A stretch of 64,000 bases of DNA from Rhodovulum sp. MB263 (GTDB taxonomy: Bacteria; Pseudomonadota; Alphaproteobacteria; Rhodobacterales; Rhodobacteraceae). The stretch lies in contig NZ_CP020384.1 of NCBI RefSeq assembly GCF_002073975.1, forward strand, positions 868,001 to 932,000. The letters run 5' to 3'. The notes under the pieces were generated by a model that ran no database searches, was not told the DNA's origin, and saw nothing but the letters and a program-made list of their open reading frames with translations. Both the position numbers and the translations under genes were made by a program. Shown here piece after piece: positions 32,405-41,072 of this stretch. Every line of letters starts with the position of its first letter. Position 1 is the stretch's first letter.

Positions 32405-33443
32405 CCTGCCCAAAGGCGTGCACCGGGTCCGGCGGAAGCTGGCGAACGGCAAGAGCCGTTTTCACTTCTATGCGTGGCGCGGAGGCCCGAAATTCTGGGA
32501 AGATGAATACTGCAAGCCCCGCGATCCGGCCTTCTATCAGGCTTTCGCGGACGCTGCCGCTCGACCGCAACCGGCCGACTACATGACGCCCAGGATGGTG
32601 GATGACTTCCTGTCCAGCACCGCGATGCCCAAGGGCGAACGGTCGCGGGCCGACATCCGCAAATGGGCGCTGCGCTTTGCCGAGCACTTCAAGGACGCGC
32701 CCGCCGTTATCTTCGAGGAGCGCGGCGCGCGCGGGGAAGTGAATGCCTGGCGGGCACTCTGGAAGCACTCGCCCAAACAGCACGACATGGCGGGCACTCA
32801 TGCTGTCCGCATCCTGAATTGGGCGGTGCAGGAGGGCAAGTTGACCGAGCATCACTGTCACAAGCTGCATCGGCTCTATGATGTGGACCGCTCGGAAATC
32901 GTCTGGACCCAGACCGACCGCGCCGCGTTCAACGCGGTTGCCCCGGAATGGGTGCGCCGCATCCTCTGCGCCGCCTGCGAGACCGGTCTGCGCCCGGCCG
33001 ACCTGATCAAGCTGACCCCGGCCCATGTCGAGCAGACTCCGCTTGGCCGTCGCCTGCGCGTCAGGACGAACAAGCGCAAGCGGCTGGCCCATATCCCGAT
33101 CACGCCCGAGCTGGCCGAAATTATCGACACGACCCCGGCCGGTCGGCTGCTGATCCTGACCAATGCGAGAGGCCATGCCCTCACGCCTCACCGGGCATCC
33201 GAGGGCGTCCGCCAGTGGCGCGACAAGGCGAAGCTGTCCGATGACCTGCGCCTTTACGATGCGCGCGGGACCGCCGCGACGCGGCTGTTGAATGCGGGTC
33301 TCTCGCTCGCGGAGATCGCCAATCACATGGGCTGGTCGGTCCGCTACGCGGCAAACGTGATCGAGCACTATGCCCGCGTCTCCCCCGACGAAACCGATGC
33401 CGTTCTGATCAAACTTGCCCAAGCGAAAAGGGGTGTAGCGTGA
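32391..33443 (+). CDS. Tyrosine integrase of element B
   Basis: A 350-residue integrase that recombines at tRNA-Cys. The N-terminus (GVHRVRRKLANGKSRFHFYA) is an arm-binding domain. Catalytic boxes are the Arg in CETGLRPADLIKL, then LYDARGTAATRLLNAG, where the usual H-x-x-R has Tyr in place of His, then MGWSVRYAANVIEHYARV with Trp in the second His position and the nucleophilic Tyr. GTG at 32391 is chosen because GGAGGG sits 7 bases upstream; a TTG at 32370 is possible. The stop is 74 bases before the tRNA. Confidence 0.87.
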   Translation: MPQADLPKGVHRVRRKLANGKSRFHFYAWRGGPKFWEDEYCKPRDPAFYQAFADAAARPQPADYMTPRMVDDFLSSTAMPKGERSRADIRKWALRFAEHFKDAPAVIFEERGARGEVNAWRALWKHSPKQHDMAGTHAVRILNWAVQEGKLTEHHCHKLHRLYDVDRSEIVWTQTDRAAFNAVAPEWVRRILCAACETGLRPADLIKLTPAHVEQTPLGRRLRVRTNKRKRLAHIPITPELAEIIDTTPAGRLLILTNARGHALTPHRASEGVRQWRDKAKLSDDLRLYDARGTAATRLLNAGLSLAEIANHMGWSVRYAANVIEHYARVSPDETDAVLIKLAQAKRGVA

Positions 33444-33517
33444 ACAAAACTGTAAACGGCGCTGTAAACGGAGCGCACCGCGCAAGCGGGTGGTCGAGCC
33501 AAGTGCTTGAAAGTAAA

Positions 33518-33564
33518 TGGAGGCGAGTAGGAGAATCGAACTCCTGTACACGGATTTGCAATCC
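33518..33564 (-). repeat. Right attachment site: 47-bp identity with 23572-23618
   Basis: The 3' 47 bases of the tRNA-Cys gene, from the anticodon stem to CCA, are identical to the middle copy and define the crossover segment of element B. Confidence 0.92.
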
Positions 33565-33591
33565 GCTGCGTAACCACTCCGCCAACTCGCC
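33518..33591 (-). tRNA. tRNA-Cys (anticodon GCA)
   Basis: Read on the minus strand, 74 bases form a complete cloverleaf. The acceptor stem GGCGAGT pairs with ACTCGCC, followed by TCCA; the D-arm contains AGTGGTTA; the anticodon stem-loop is GGATTGCAAATCC with GCA in the loop; the T-arm is AGGAGTTCGATTCTCCT. CCA is encoded. It is the integration target of two phage-like elements, whose recombination regenerates its 3' end. Confidence 0.95.
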
Positions 33592-34576
33592 AGATCAGCG
33601 GCCTAGCCTCTAGCATTCGCAAACACGCAGCACAAGTCCAAGATGCGCGTTTGGGTGAGGTCCGTCCTGCTGCGCGCCTTGTCGGCATATATCCAGGACA
33701 GATCCGTAGATCCGGCGCGGCCGGTCTGAGGGATTTTTCGTCCCGGTCTCAGGTTTCGTAGCTTGCAGGAGGCACGACTGCGGGCCGATCGGAGAGGGCG
33801 GCCGGTTCCAAGGCCCTGACGCGTCAGGGCCGGGGGTAAAATGGTCGAGGACAGAAACGCGGCCGGAGCATGGGGGCCAGCAGGCTCCTTGCCCTGGGGT
33901 GAGCCTCCCGATCATACGGATCTTGCGCCCATGCGGTTCTTTCGGTGCCGGACGGCATGAGACGGCATGCTCGCGCCGGGAGCGGAAGACCGGCTGGCGA
34001 CTTTTCATCCTGAGAGATCGCTGCGACATCGGCCGGCGGCACGGCCTTTGCCGCCCATGCCGGAGGCAGCGCGCCCGGCCTCGTTTTCCGTCGAACAAAG
34101 AGCGGACCGGTCCGGGCTTTCGCGCCCTGTCCTGGCGTTTTGAACCAGACCCTCGCAAAGGTGGCCGGATCGGCGATGATCGGGCGGCGGGGGGGCGTTC
34201 TGCCGGACAACGGAAATCCGGGTCGCGGCGCCGGAGGCCCCGGATCGCGAGGGCGACCGGCGATCTGTCATCCCAGCAGGGCTTCGGTCTGGAGTGGCTG
34301 AAAGCCCGGTGGGCGGCGCTGTCCTGCCAGTCCTGATGGTGTTTCCGGGCGCGTTCACGCGGTTCGGGATGCGCTGGCCTGCCGAGGGTCGGGCGCGCGG
34401 CCGGTAGACTACGGCCCTGCCGACCGGAGAGACGTCTCTGGAGAGGTCCGTATCCGGAGACCGGGGCCGGCCCCGTTTCAGGCGCGCGCTGGCCAATGGA
34501 TATCGGCCCGCCGGGTCGGTTTACTTGCCCCGCCGGATCCTGCATTTTCGCCGCATGCCCGTTGCGAGACGATAAG
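33592..34576. other. Gene-poor region upstream of tRNA-Cys and MarR gene
   Basis: Nearly 1 kb. The open frames on both strands are Arg/Pro-rich and lack domain-like features, so I call no gene. It must hold the promoter of the minus-strand tRNA near its left end and that of the MarR gene near its right end, but I cannot point to convincing elements. Confidence 0.5.
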
Positions 34577-35023
34577 ATGATCTCCGATCCCGACCCCGAT
34601 TTCGATCTTGGCGAGTTCCTGCCCTATCTGCTCAACCAGGCCGCCCAGGAGACCAGTGCCGGCTTTCATGCGATCTATCGGGCCGAATACGGGATGCTGC
34701 GGACCGAATGGCGGGTCATGGTGCATCTGGGGCGCCATGGCGAGATGTCGGCCTCCGAGATCGGGCGGTTGTCGATGACCCACAAGGCCAAGATCTCGCG
34801 TGCGGTACGGGCGCTTGAAGAAAAGCGCTTTCTGCAGCGCTGCCCCGATTCCGACGACCGGCGCTCGGAGATCCTGTCGCTGACGCCCGAGGGGCATGCG
34901 GCGCTGGCGCGACTGTCGGCGCGGGCGCGCGCCTATGGGGCGGACATCGAAGCGCGCTTCACCGATGAAGAGCGCGCATTGCTGAAGTCCTTCCTGAGGC
35001 GGCTCGCGACCGAGACGGCCTGA
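34577..35023 (+). CDS. MarR-family transcriptional regulator
   Basis: A 148-residue winged-helix dimer protein. Marks are LLNQAAQETSAGFHAIY in the dimer helix, TEWRVMVHLGRHGEMSASEI, GRLSMTHKAKISRAVRALEE as recognition helix, and the wing CPDSDDRRSEILSLTPEG with the D-x-R motif. It is a repressor- or activator-type regulator responding to a small ligand that cannot be predicted. It lies 75 bases before psd on the same strand, though control of that operon is unproven. Confidence 0.85.
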   Translation: MISDPDPDFDLGEFLPYLLNQAAQETSAGFHAIYRAEYGMLRTEWRVMVHLGRHGEMSASEIGRLSMTHKAKISRAVRALEEKRFLQRCPDSDDRRSEILSLTPEGHAALARLSARARAYGADIEARFTDEERALLKSFLRRLATETA

Positions 35024-35098
35024 CCTGCGCCGATCTGCGGTTTGCATCGTCCGCGCAAAGGACTATTCACGAGAAAACCACTCAACCAGGCGGGGCCC

Positions 35099-35767
35099 AT
35101 GTCCGTTTCGATGCTCTCCACCGTCGTCAAGCCGATGCATCCCGAGGGGCGCCGTTTCGTCGCCATCGCTGCGGGCCTGACGGTTCTGTTCTTCCTGATC
35201 TGGGCGCCTCTGGGCTGGATCGGGCTCGGCCTGACGGTCTGGGTCTATTATTTCTTCCGCGATCCCGAACGGGTGACGCCGGCCCGGCCGGGGCTGATGG
35301 TCTCGCCCGCCGACGGCATCGTGTCGCTTCTGGAACCCGCCGTGCCGCCGGCCGAGCTGGGCCTGGGCGAGGCGCCGATGACCCGGATCTCGGTCTTCAT
35401 GTCGGTCTTCAACTGCCATGTGAACCGGCTGCCCGCGGCGGGCCGGGTGACCGGAATCGCCTACCGCCCCGGCAAGTTCCTCAATGCCTCGCTCGACAAG
35501 GCCTCGGAAGACAACGAGCGCAACGGGCTGGCGGTCGAGCTGGCCGACGGGCGCCGTTATGGCGTGGTGCAGATCGCCGGGCTGGTCGCGCGGCGCATCC
35601 TGTGCTGGACCGCCGAGGGTCAGAGCCTCGCCACCGGCGAGCGTTTCGGGCTGATCCGGTTCGGCTCGCGGCTCGATATCTATCTTCCCGAAGGGGTCGA
35701 GCCGCTGGTCTCGATCGGCCAGACCATGGTGGCGGGCGAGACCGTCATCGCCGATCTCGGCGCCTGA
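35099..35767 (+). CDS. psd: Phosphatidylserine decarboxylase proenzyme
   Basis: A 222-residue short-form (PSD-A type) decarboxylase that turns phosphatidylserine into phosphatidylethanolamine at the inner membrane. It self-cleaves to form a pyruvoyl group; the GS cleavage site is in [15 protein letters not shown] near the C-terminus. A hydrophobic hairpin ([20 protein letters not shown]) anchors the N-terminus, and [18 protein letters not shown] with its HVNR signature is conserved. The ATG at 35099 gives the family's usual start; an upstream in-frame ATG would add 21 unlikely residues. pssA follows after 18 bases, so both steps are in one operon. Confidence 0.93.
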   Translation: MSVSMLSTVVKPMHPEGRRFVAIAAGLTVLFFLIWAPLGWIGLGLTVWVYYFFRDPERVTPARPGLMVSPADGIVSLLEPAVPPAELGLGEAPMTRISVFMSVFNCHVNRLPAAGRVTGIAYRPGKFLNASLDKASEDNERNGLAVELADGRRYGVVQIAGLVARRILCWTAEGQSLATGERFGLIRFGSRLDIYLPEGVEPLVSIGQTMVAGETVIADLGA

Positions 35768-35785
35768 CCCGACGGAGGGCTGACG

Positions 35786-36538
35786 ATGAAGAAGTTCATC
35801 CGCCGCGATCCGCAACACCGCGACCAGGTGCCGTTCCTGCAGCTTCTGCCCAACCTGGTGACGCTGTCGGGGATGTGCCTCGGGCTGACCTCGATCCGTT
35901 TCGCGATGGATGGGCGCTATGACGGGGCGGCGCTGCTTTTGCTGCTGGCGGCCTTGATGGACGGGCTCGACGGGTTGCTGGCGCGACGGCTGAATGCGAC
36001 CTCGAATTTCGGGGCCGAACTCGATTCGCTGTCGGATTTCCTGTGTTTCGGCGTCGCGCCGGGGCTTCTGATCTATCGGTTCTTCCTCGAGCCCTCGAAC
36101 AATTTCGGCTGGATCTTCGTGCTGGTCTTTGCCGCGGCCTGCTGTCTGCGGTTGGCGCGCTTCAACGTGATGCGTGACGAGAACGAGGCCGAGACCAGCC
36201 ACCATTTCCTCGGCGTGCCCGCGCCTGCGGGGGCGATGCTGGGCCTGCTGCCGCTGTTCGTCTCGCTGGCGGGCATCGTCGATCTGCGGCCGGTGCCGCA
36301 TCTGGTGGCGTTCTGGCTGGGCTTCGTCGGCGTTCTGATGATCTCGCGGCTGCGGACCTTCTCGCCCAAGGCGATGCGCATTCCGCGCGCGCTGGTGGGG
36401 CTGATGATGTTTGCCACCGTGGTCGCGGTGGGGCTGATGTTCACCCGGATCTGGCTGCTTCTGACGGCGCTCGACCTCATCTATCTGGCCCTGCTCGTGC
36501 ATGCCGCGCTGCAGGCCCGGCGTCCGGACGCTGGCTGA
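35786..36538 (+). CDS. pssA: CDP-diacylglycerol-serine O-phosphatidyltransferase
   Basis: A 250-residue polytopic membrane enzyme that makes phosphatidylserine from CDP-diacylglycerol and serine. The CDP-alcohol phosphotransferase motif DG(x)2AR(x)8G(x)3D(x)3D is complete in DGLDGLLARRLN followed by FGAELDSLSD (residues ~51-77). Several hydrophobic helices follow (WIFVLVFAAACCLRLARF, GLLPLFVSLAGIV, ALVGLMMFATVVAVGLMF). Its product is the substrate of the Psd enzyme encoded just upstream. Confidence 0.93.
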   Translation: MKKFIRRDPQHRDQVPFLQLLPNLVTLSGMCLGLTSIRFAMDGRYDGAALLLLLAALMDGLDGLLARRLNATSNFGAELDSLSDFLCFGVAPGLLIYRFFLEPSNNFGWIFVLVFAAACCLRLARFNVMRDENEAETSHHFLGVPAPAGAMLGLLPLFVSLAGIVDLRPVPHLVAFWLGFVGVLMISRLRTFSPKAMRIPRALVGLMMFATVVAVGLMFTRIWLLLTALDLIYLALLVHAALQARRPDAG

Positions 36539-37038
36539 TACGACTCAGAAGTCAGGCCCCGCACGCAGGCGGGGTCTGATCCCGGGGAGCTGATCCCGGG
36601 CACAGGCGCTTTGCCGCCGGGCCTGCGCGTTTTCCTCGACATGACGCAAGATCCGTCCGGGCGCGGCCGATCGGCTATGCGCATTGCCCTCTTTCCTCCG
36701 TCCCTGAAAGTTGATAGAAATGCTCAGGTACGAGGTGCGGTCCGCCGTGCCGATATAACACTCACTTGTCAGGCCCCAGCTCGTTGCCCGGTCCCCTGCC
36801 TCTCAAGACAGTACCTCGCGATGAGTCTGCCTCTGTCCAGATACCAGCCCGTTCCGGCCCGTGATGGCCGGAGCCGGGGCGATGCCTGCCGGATCCCGGG
36901 ACGGTCCTGCAGCCGTTCCCGGACGCGGCGGGGCCGGGGCAGGGGCCTTGCTGCAGAAACCGCAACCTAATGGAGGGACAGGATGGAGCGACCGAGCATG
37001 TGCAGGACCGGGATGACGGCAGCCCGGAGGGTGCGGGC
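36539..37038. other. Intergenic region between pssA and hemP
   Basis: About 500 bases. After pssA there is a GC hairpin (CCCCGC, 6-base loop, GCGGGG near 36557-36574) that may end the lipid operon. An iron-box-like sequence lies at 36712-36726. No convincing gene is seen. Confidence 0.5.
36712..36726 (+). promoter_or_regulatory. Possible iron-responsive operator (TGA-N9-TCA)
   Basis: TGATAGAAATGCTCA fits the TGA-N9-TCA core described for RirA-type iron-responsive operators in alphaproteobacteria. It lies some 310 bases before hemP, which is far for a promoter operator, so the assignment is weak. Confidence 0.3.
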
Positions 37039-37197
37039 ATGACCCTCCTCCAGACCATCCGCCACAGCAGTGACGAGACCACCCAGCACGATGCCCGCAT
37101 CCTGACCGGCGGCGGGAATACTGCGGTGATCGTGCTCGACGGCGTCGCCTATACGCTTCGGATCACCCGTTCGGGCAAGCTGATCCTGACCAAATAG
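37039..37197 (+). CDS. hemP: Hemin uptake protein HemP
   Basis: A 52-residue protein whose C-terminal half (HDARILTGGGNTAVIVLDG, then YTLRITRSGKLILTK) is the HemP family signature. HemP is a small cytoplasmic protein needed for induction of haem-uptake genes under low iron in several proteobacteria. The start at MTLLQTIRHS is preceded by GGAGGG. No haem receptor genes are adjacent in this window, so it stands alone here. Confidence 0.85.
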   Translation: MTLLQTIRHSSDETTQHDARILTGGGNTAVIVLDGVAYTLRITRSGKLILTK

Positions 37198-37560
37198 GCG
37201 GGGTGCGGCGGCCGGACCTGTCAGTCTGTCGGTCGCCGCGTCCGCCCGCTCCGGTCCACCCGGCCCGATGCCGGCGTCGCAGCGGATCGTGACCGCGTGA
37301 GACACCGGCCTGCGATTCGGGCCTGCGATTCGGGCTTGCGTTACGCGCTAGCGTTCCGGGCGGGCAAGGCAATGCCGCGTCGCAGCATTGTCACTTTACA
37401 TATTCGTAAGCCGGGCATAACGCTGGGGACATTCGGGCCCCCTATTCTGGGGACAAGATCCGTTCCGGAGCCGTCCCGAAGCCCCCGATGCCCCGCCCCT
37501 CTGCAGGGGCCGACGCGGCCGCGGGACTGGCGCCGTCCAGTCCGCAGAAGGAGCCGCGTC
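37198..37560. other. Upstream region of the PhaC-like gene
   Basis: About 360 bases. It contains a 13-base tandem repeat (CTGCGATTCGGGC) near 37311-37336, and the inverted repeat CAATGC-N9-GCATTG at 37370-37390. The latter could be a regulator site, since TGC...GCA dyads are used by PhaR-type regulators, but this is speculative. Confidence 0.4.
37370..37390. promoter_or_regulatory. Inverted repeat CAATGC-N9-GCATTG
   Basis: A perfect 6-bp dyad with 9-base spacer about 170 bases upstream of the PhaC-like hydrolase gene. TGC/GCA half-sites resemble those bound by the polyhydroxyalkanoate regulator PhaR, but no PhaR gene is nearby. Confidence 0.35.
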
Positions 37561-38673
37561 ATGGCCGATACCCCTCACGAAACCGAGCAATCCGTTCCCC
37601 TGTTCTGGCCGATGGCCGCGGTTCTGGGGTGGCAGGAGGCCGGCTATCAGGCGATGGCTGACGGGCTTCGCTTCGTACAGGAAGCGGCCGAGATCTCGGC
37701 CCCGCCCGAGCCGTCCTGGGCCAGCCCGAACGAGGTTCTGCTCGATCTCGACACCATGCGGCTGCGCGATTTCGGGGGCAGCGGCACCGGCCTTCCGGTG
37801 ATTATCGACGCGCCCTATGCGGGCCATTCCGCCACCATCGCCGATTTCGCGCCGGGGCAAAGCCTGGCCGCGACGCTTCTGGCCTCCGGGCTTGGCCGGG
37901 TGCTGGTCACCGACTGGAAATCGGCCACGCCCGAGATGCGCGATTTCGACATCGACAAGTATCTGGCCGAGATCAATGTCGCCATCGACGAGGTCGGCGG
38001 GCGCGCGATCCTGGTGGGGCTGTGCCAGGGCGGCTGGATGTCGGCAATGGCCGCCGCCCGCTTTCCCTCCAAGGTGGCGGCCCTGGTGCTGGCGGGTTCG
38101 CCCATCGACACCGATGCGGGCGACGGGCCGATCCGCCGGATGGCGCATGAGACGCCGCTATCGGCCTATCGGGACATGGTGGCCGCCCATGACGGCCGGA
38201 TGTCGGGCAGCCTGATGCTGACCGGCTGGAAGAACATGCATGCGGAGAAACAGTATCTGGGCAAGTTCCTCGATCTTTATGCCCATATCGAGGACCGCAA
38301 CTATATCGAGCGGACCGAGACCTTCGAGCGCTGGTACGAAAACCCGCTGGATCTGCCGGGCCGCTATTACCTTCAGGCCATCGACCTGCTGTTCAAGCAG
38401 AACCTCTTTGCCAGGGGTGAATTCATGGGCCTCGGGCGGCGGCTGTCTCTGAAGGATGTGACCTGTCCGGCATACCTTCTCGCGGGTGAAGGCGACGATA
38501 TCACCACCCGGGAACAGGTCTTCGCCGCCGAGGATCTCCTGGGCACGCCGAAGGCGCAGATCCGCAAGCTGCTCGCCAAGGGCGGGCATATCGGGCTGTT
38601 CATGGGCCGGCACACATTGGCGGATGTCTGGCCCGGCATCGCGGAGTGGATCGCGGAACAGGGAGGAAAGTGA
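37561..38673 (+). CDS. PhaC-like alpha/beta hydrolase with Cys nucleophile
   Basis: A 370-residue alpha/beta-hydrolase. The nucleophile elbow is GLCQGGW, the G-x-C-x-G lipase box of polyhydroxyalkanoate synthases rather than the Ser of ordinary hydrolases. The charge-relay Asp is likely in LAGEGDDITT and the His in KGGHIGLFMG. PVIIDAPYAGHSATIADF and VLVTDWKSATPEMRDFDID also match PhaC-type strands. It is much shorter than class I PhaC (about 570), lacking the N-terminal domain, so a thioesterase, transacylase or PHA-depolymerase-like role is as likely as polymer synthesis. It overlaps the proton-ATPase gene by 3 bases. Confidence 0.65.
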   Translation: MADTPHETEQSVPLFWPMAAVLGWQEAGYQAMADGLRFVQEAAEISAPPEPSWASPNEVLLDLDTMRLRDFGGSGTGLPVIIDAPYAGHSATIADFAPGQSLAATLLASGLGRVLVTDWKSATPEMRDFDIDKYLAEINVAIDEVGGRAILVGLCQGGWMSAMAAARFPSKVAALVLAGSPIDTDAGDGPIRRMAHETPLSAYRDMVAAHDGRMSGSLMLTGWKNMHAEKQYLGKFLDLYAHIEDRNYIERTETFERWYENPLDLPGRYYLQAIDLLFKQNLFARGEFMGLGRRLSLKDVTCPAYLLAGEGDDITTREQVFAAEDLLGTPKAQIRKLLAKGGHIGLFMGRHTLADVWPGIAEWIAEQGGK

Positions 38674-41072
38674 TGGACGGACAGGACCAGCCAGAGGGGG
38701 AGAAGCTGCCCCCCACCGACCCGCAAAAGGGGCTGAGCACCGCCGAGGCACAGGCCCGGCTCGGTCGCTTCGGCCCGAATACTCTGGCCGAGGAACACCG
38801 GAGCCTGTTCAAGCGGGTCTTCGGGTATTTCTGGGGGCCGATCCCCTGGCTGATCGAGATCGCGGCGATCCTGTCGCTGGTCCTGTCGGACTGGGCCGAT
38901 TTCGGCGTGATCCTTGCCATGCTGCTGGTCAATGCGGGCGTCGGCTTCTTCGAGGAGAACAAGGCCGATTCGGCCATTGCCCTGCTCAAGCAGAAGCTTG
39001 CCCCCGCCGCCCGGGTGCTGCGCGACGGCCGCTGGCAGGAGATCGCCGCGACAGAGCTGGTGCCGGGCGATCTGGTAAGGCTCGAGATCGGCAATATCGT
39101 CCCGGCCGACCTGCGCCTGACCGAGGGGCAGTATCTCTCGGCCGACGAGGCGGCGCTGACGGGGGAGTCGCTGCCGGTCGACAAGGCGGTAGGCGACACC
39201 GCCTATTCGGGGTCGATCGTGCGGCTGGGCGAGATGGTGGGTGAGGTCACCGCCACCGGCATGAAGACCTATTTCGGCCGCACTGCGGCGCTGGTGCAGG
39301 GGCCCGGGCGCAAGTCCCATTTCCAGCAGGCGGTGATGCGGATCGGGAATTTCCTGATCGTCAGCGCGCTGGTGTTGGTCTCGATCATCCTGATCGTGTC
39401 GATCTGGCGCGACAATCCGCTGTGGCAGACCGTGCAATTCGCCCTGATCCTGACGGTTGCCGCCATTCCGGTGGCGCTGCCGACGGTGCTGTCGGTGACC
39501 ATGGCGGTGGGCGCCGAGCGGCTGGCGCGGATGAAGGCCATCGTCTCGCGGCTGGTCTCGATCGAGGAGATGGCGGGCGTCGATGTGCTCTGTTCCGACA
39601 AGACCGGCACGCTGACCCTGAACCAGCTGACGGTCGAAACCCCGCGCCCCGCAGCGGGCGCGAGCCGGGACGATCTGCTGCTGGCCGCGGCGCTTGCCTG
39701 CAATGCCAATGCGCCCGATGCCATCGACCAGGCGGTGCTGGCCGCCGCCGACGGGATCGAGGCGCGGCGCGATTACAAGCTCGGGACCTTCACGCCCTTC
39801 GATCCGGTCTCGAAACGGACGCTGGCCGAGGCCCGGCGCGGCGACGAGACCTGGCGCTTTGCCAAGGGCGCGCCGCAGGTGATCCTCGATCTTGCGGGGC
39901 TCGAGGGGGCGGCGCGGACCGCGCTCGAGGCCGAGGTCGATGCCCTGGCGGCCCAGGGGTTCCGCGCCATCGGTGCGGCCCGGGCCCAAGGCGAGGGCGC
40001 CTGGCAGTTCCTCGGGCTGATCCCGATCTTCGACCCGCCCCGGCCCGATGCCGCCGAGACCATCGCGAAGGCCGGCGAGATGGGCGTCACCGTCAAGATG
40101 ATCACCGGCGATCACGAGGCCATCGCCCGCCAGATCGCGGGGCAGCTCGGGCTCGGGCAGGCGATGTACCCGGCGGGCCAGCTTCTGGAGGGCGACCCGG
40201 CCGAGGTCGAGGCGCGCGTGCGCGCGGCCGACGGTTTTGCCCGCGTTCTGCCCGAACACAAGTTCCGCATCGTCGAGGTGCTGCAGCAGGGCGGCAGCAT
40301 CGTCGCGATGACCGGCGACGGGGTGAATGACGCCCCCGCGCTGAAGCGCGCCGATGCCGGGATCGCGGTCAGCGGTGCGACCGATGCCGCGCGCGCCGCG
40401 GCCGATCTGGTCCTGACCGGAACGGGCCTGTCGATCATCACCGAGGCCATCGCCGAGGCCCGCCGCATCTTCGAGCGGATGACAAGCTACGCCACCTTCC
40501 GCATCGCCGAGACCATCCGGGTGCTGCTGTTCATGGCGCTGGCGATCCTGGCCTATGATGTCTACCCGGTCACCGCGATCATGATCGTGCTTCTGGCGGT
40601 GCTGAACGACTTCCCGATCATGATGATCGCCTTCGACAATGTTGCGGTCTCGCCCAAACCCGTGCGCTGGGACATGCGCCGCGTCATCACCGTCGCCTCG
40701 ACGCTGGGCGTGATGGGGGTGGTCGAGACCTTCCTGCTGTTCTGGTATGTCGACAGCATCCTGCACTTGCCGCGCGAGACGATCCAGACGCTGATCTTCC
40801 TGAAACTGCTCGTGTCCGGCCACATGACGCTTTACGTCACCCGCAACCAGAACTGGTTTTGGACCCGGCCATGGCCCGACTGGAAGCTTTTCGCGACCAC
40901 CGAGGTGACCCAGGTCATAGGCACGCTGATCGCCGTCTATGGCCTGCTCGTCACGCCCATCGGCTGGACCGCGGCACTTCTGGTCTGGGCCTATTGCCTG
41001 GCCTGGCTGCCGATCGAGGGCGCTATCGCCATGAGCGTGCGGCGGCTTTACGCGGCCCGCTTGCGGGGCTGA
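38673..41072 (+). CDS. Plasma-membrane proton-efflux P-type ATPase (P3A)
   Basis: A 799-residue P-type ATPase expected to pump protons out at the cost of ATP. The actuator has ALTGESLPVDKA, the phosphorylation site is CSDKTGTLT (Asp near residue 309), and the hinge is MTGDGVNDAPALK. The membrane-helix motif IPVALPTVLSVTMAVGAERL is characteristic of the P3A proton pumps of fungi, plants and some bacteria. Helices such as AILSLVLSDWADFGVILAML complete the fold. The long C-terminal regulatory domain of eukaryotic pumps is absent. ATG 38673 overlaps the stop of the PhaC-like gene, and GGGAGG precedes it. Confidence 0.9.
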   Translation: MDGQDQPEGEKLPPTDPQKGLSTAEAQARLGRFGPNTLAEEHRSLFKRVFGYFWGPIPWLIEIAAILSLVLSDWADFGVILAMLLVNAGVGFFEENKADSAIALLKQKLAPAARVLRDGRWQEIAATELVPGDLVRLEIGNIVPADLRLTEGQYLSADEAALTGESLPVDKAVGDTAYSGSIVRLGEMVGEVTATGMKTYFGRTAALVQGPGRKSHFQQAVMRIGNFLIVSALVLVSIILIVSIWRDNPLWQTVQFALILTVAAIPVALPTVLSVTMAVGAERLARMKAIVSRLVSIEEMAGVDVLCSDKTGTLTLNQLTVETPRPAAGASRDDLLLAAALACNANAPDAIDQAVLAAADGIEARRDYKLGTFTPFDPVSKRTLAEARRGDETWRFAKGAPQVILDLAGLEGAARTALEAEVDALAAQGFRAIGAARAQGEGAWQFLGLIPIFDPPRPDAAETIAKAGEMGVTVKMITGDHEAIARQIAGQLGLGQAMYPAGQLLEGDPAEVEARVRAADGFARVLPEHKFRIVEVLQQGGSIVAMTGDGVNDAPALKRADAGIAVSGATDAARAAADLVLTGTGLSIITEAIAEARRIFERMTSYATFRIAETIRVLLFMALAILAYDVYPVTAIMIVLLAVLNDFPIMMIAFDNVAVSPKPVRWDMRRVITVASTLGVMGVVETFLLFWYVDSILHLPRETIQTLIFLKLLVSGHMTLYVTRNQNWFWTRPWPDWKLFATTEVTQVIGTLIAVYGLLVTPIGWTAALLVWAYCLAWLPIEGAIAMSVRRLYAARLRG

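Larger units (their letters stand above)
23572..33564. mobile_element. Element B: compact phage-like element at tRNA-Cys
   Basis: About 9.95 kb between two identical 47-bp tRNA-Cys repeats, with its own tyrosine integrase next to the right repeat. It carries a prohead protease, RepA-like ATPase, capsid gene, ParA-HEPN cargo, an XRE repressor with a divergent operator, a MerR-like regulator and small genes. No terminase, portal, tail or lysis gene is seen. Size and content fit either a deleted prophage or a capsid-encoding satellite. Confidence 0.75.

Noticed and set aside
33610-34545. Long minus-strand frame upstream of tRNA-Cys
   Set aside because: Arg/Pro/Ser-rich translation without structure; likely a chance frame in GC-rich spacer DNA.
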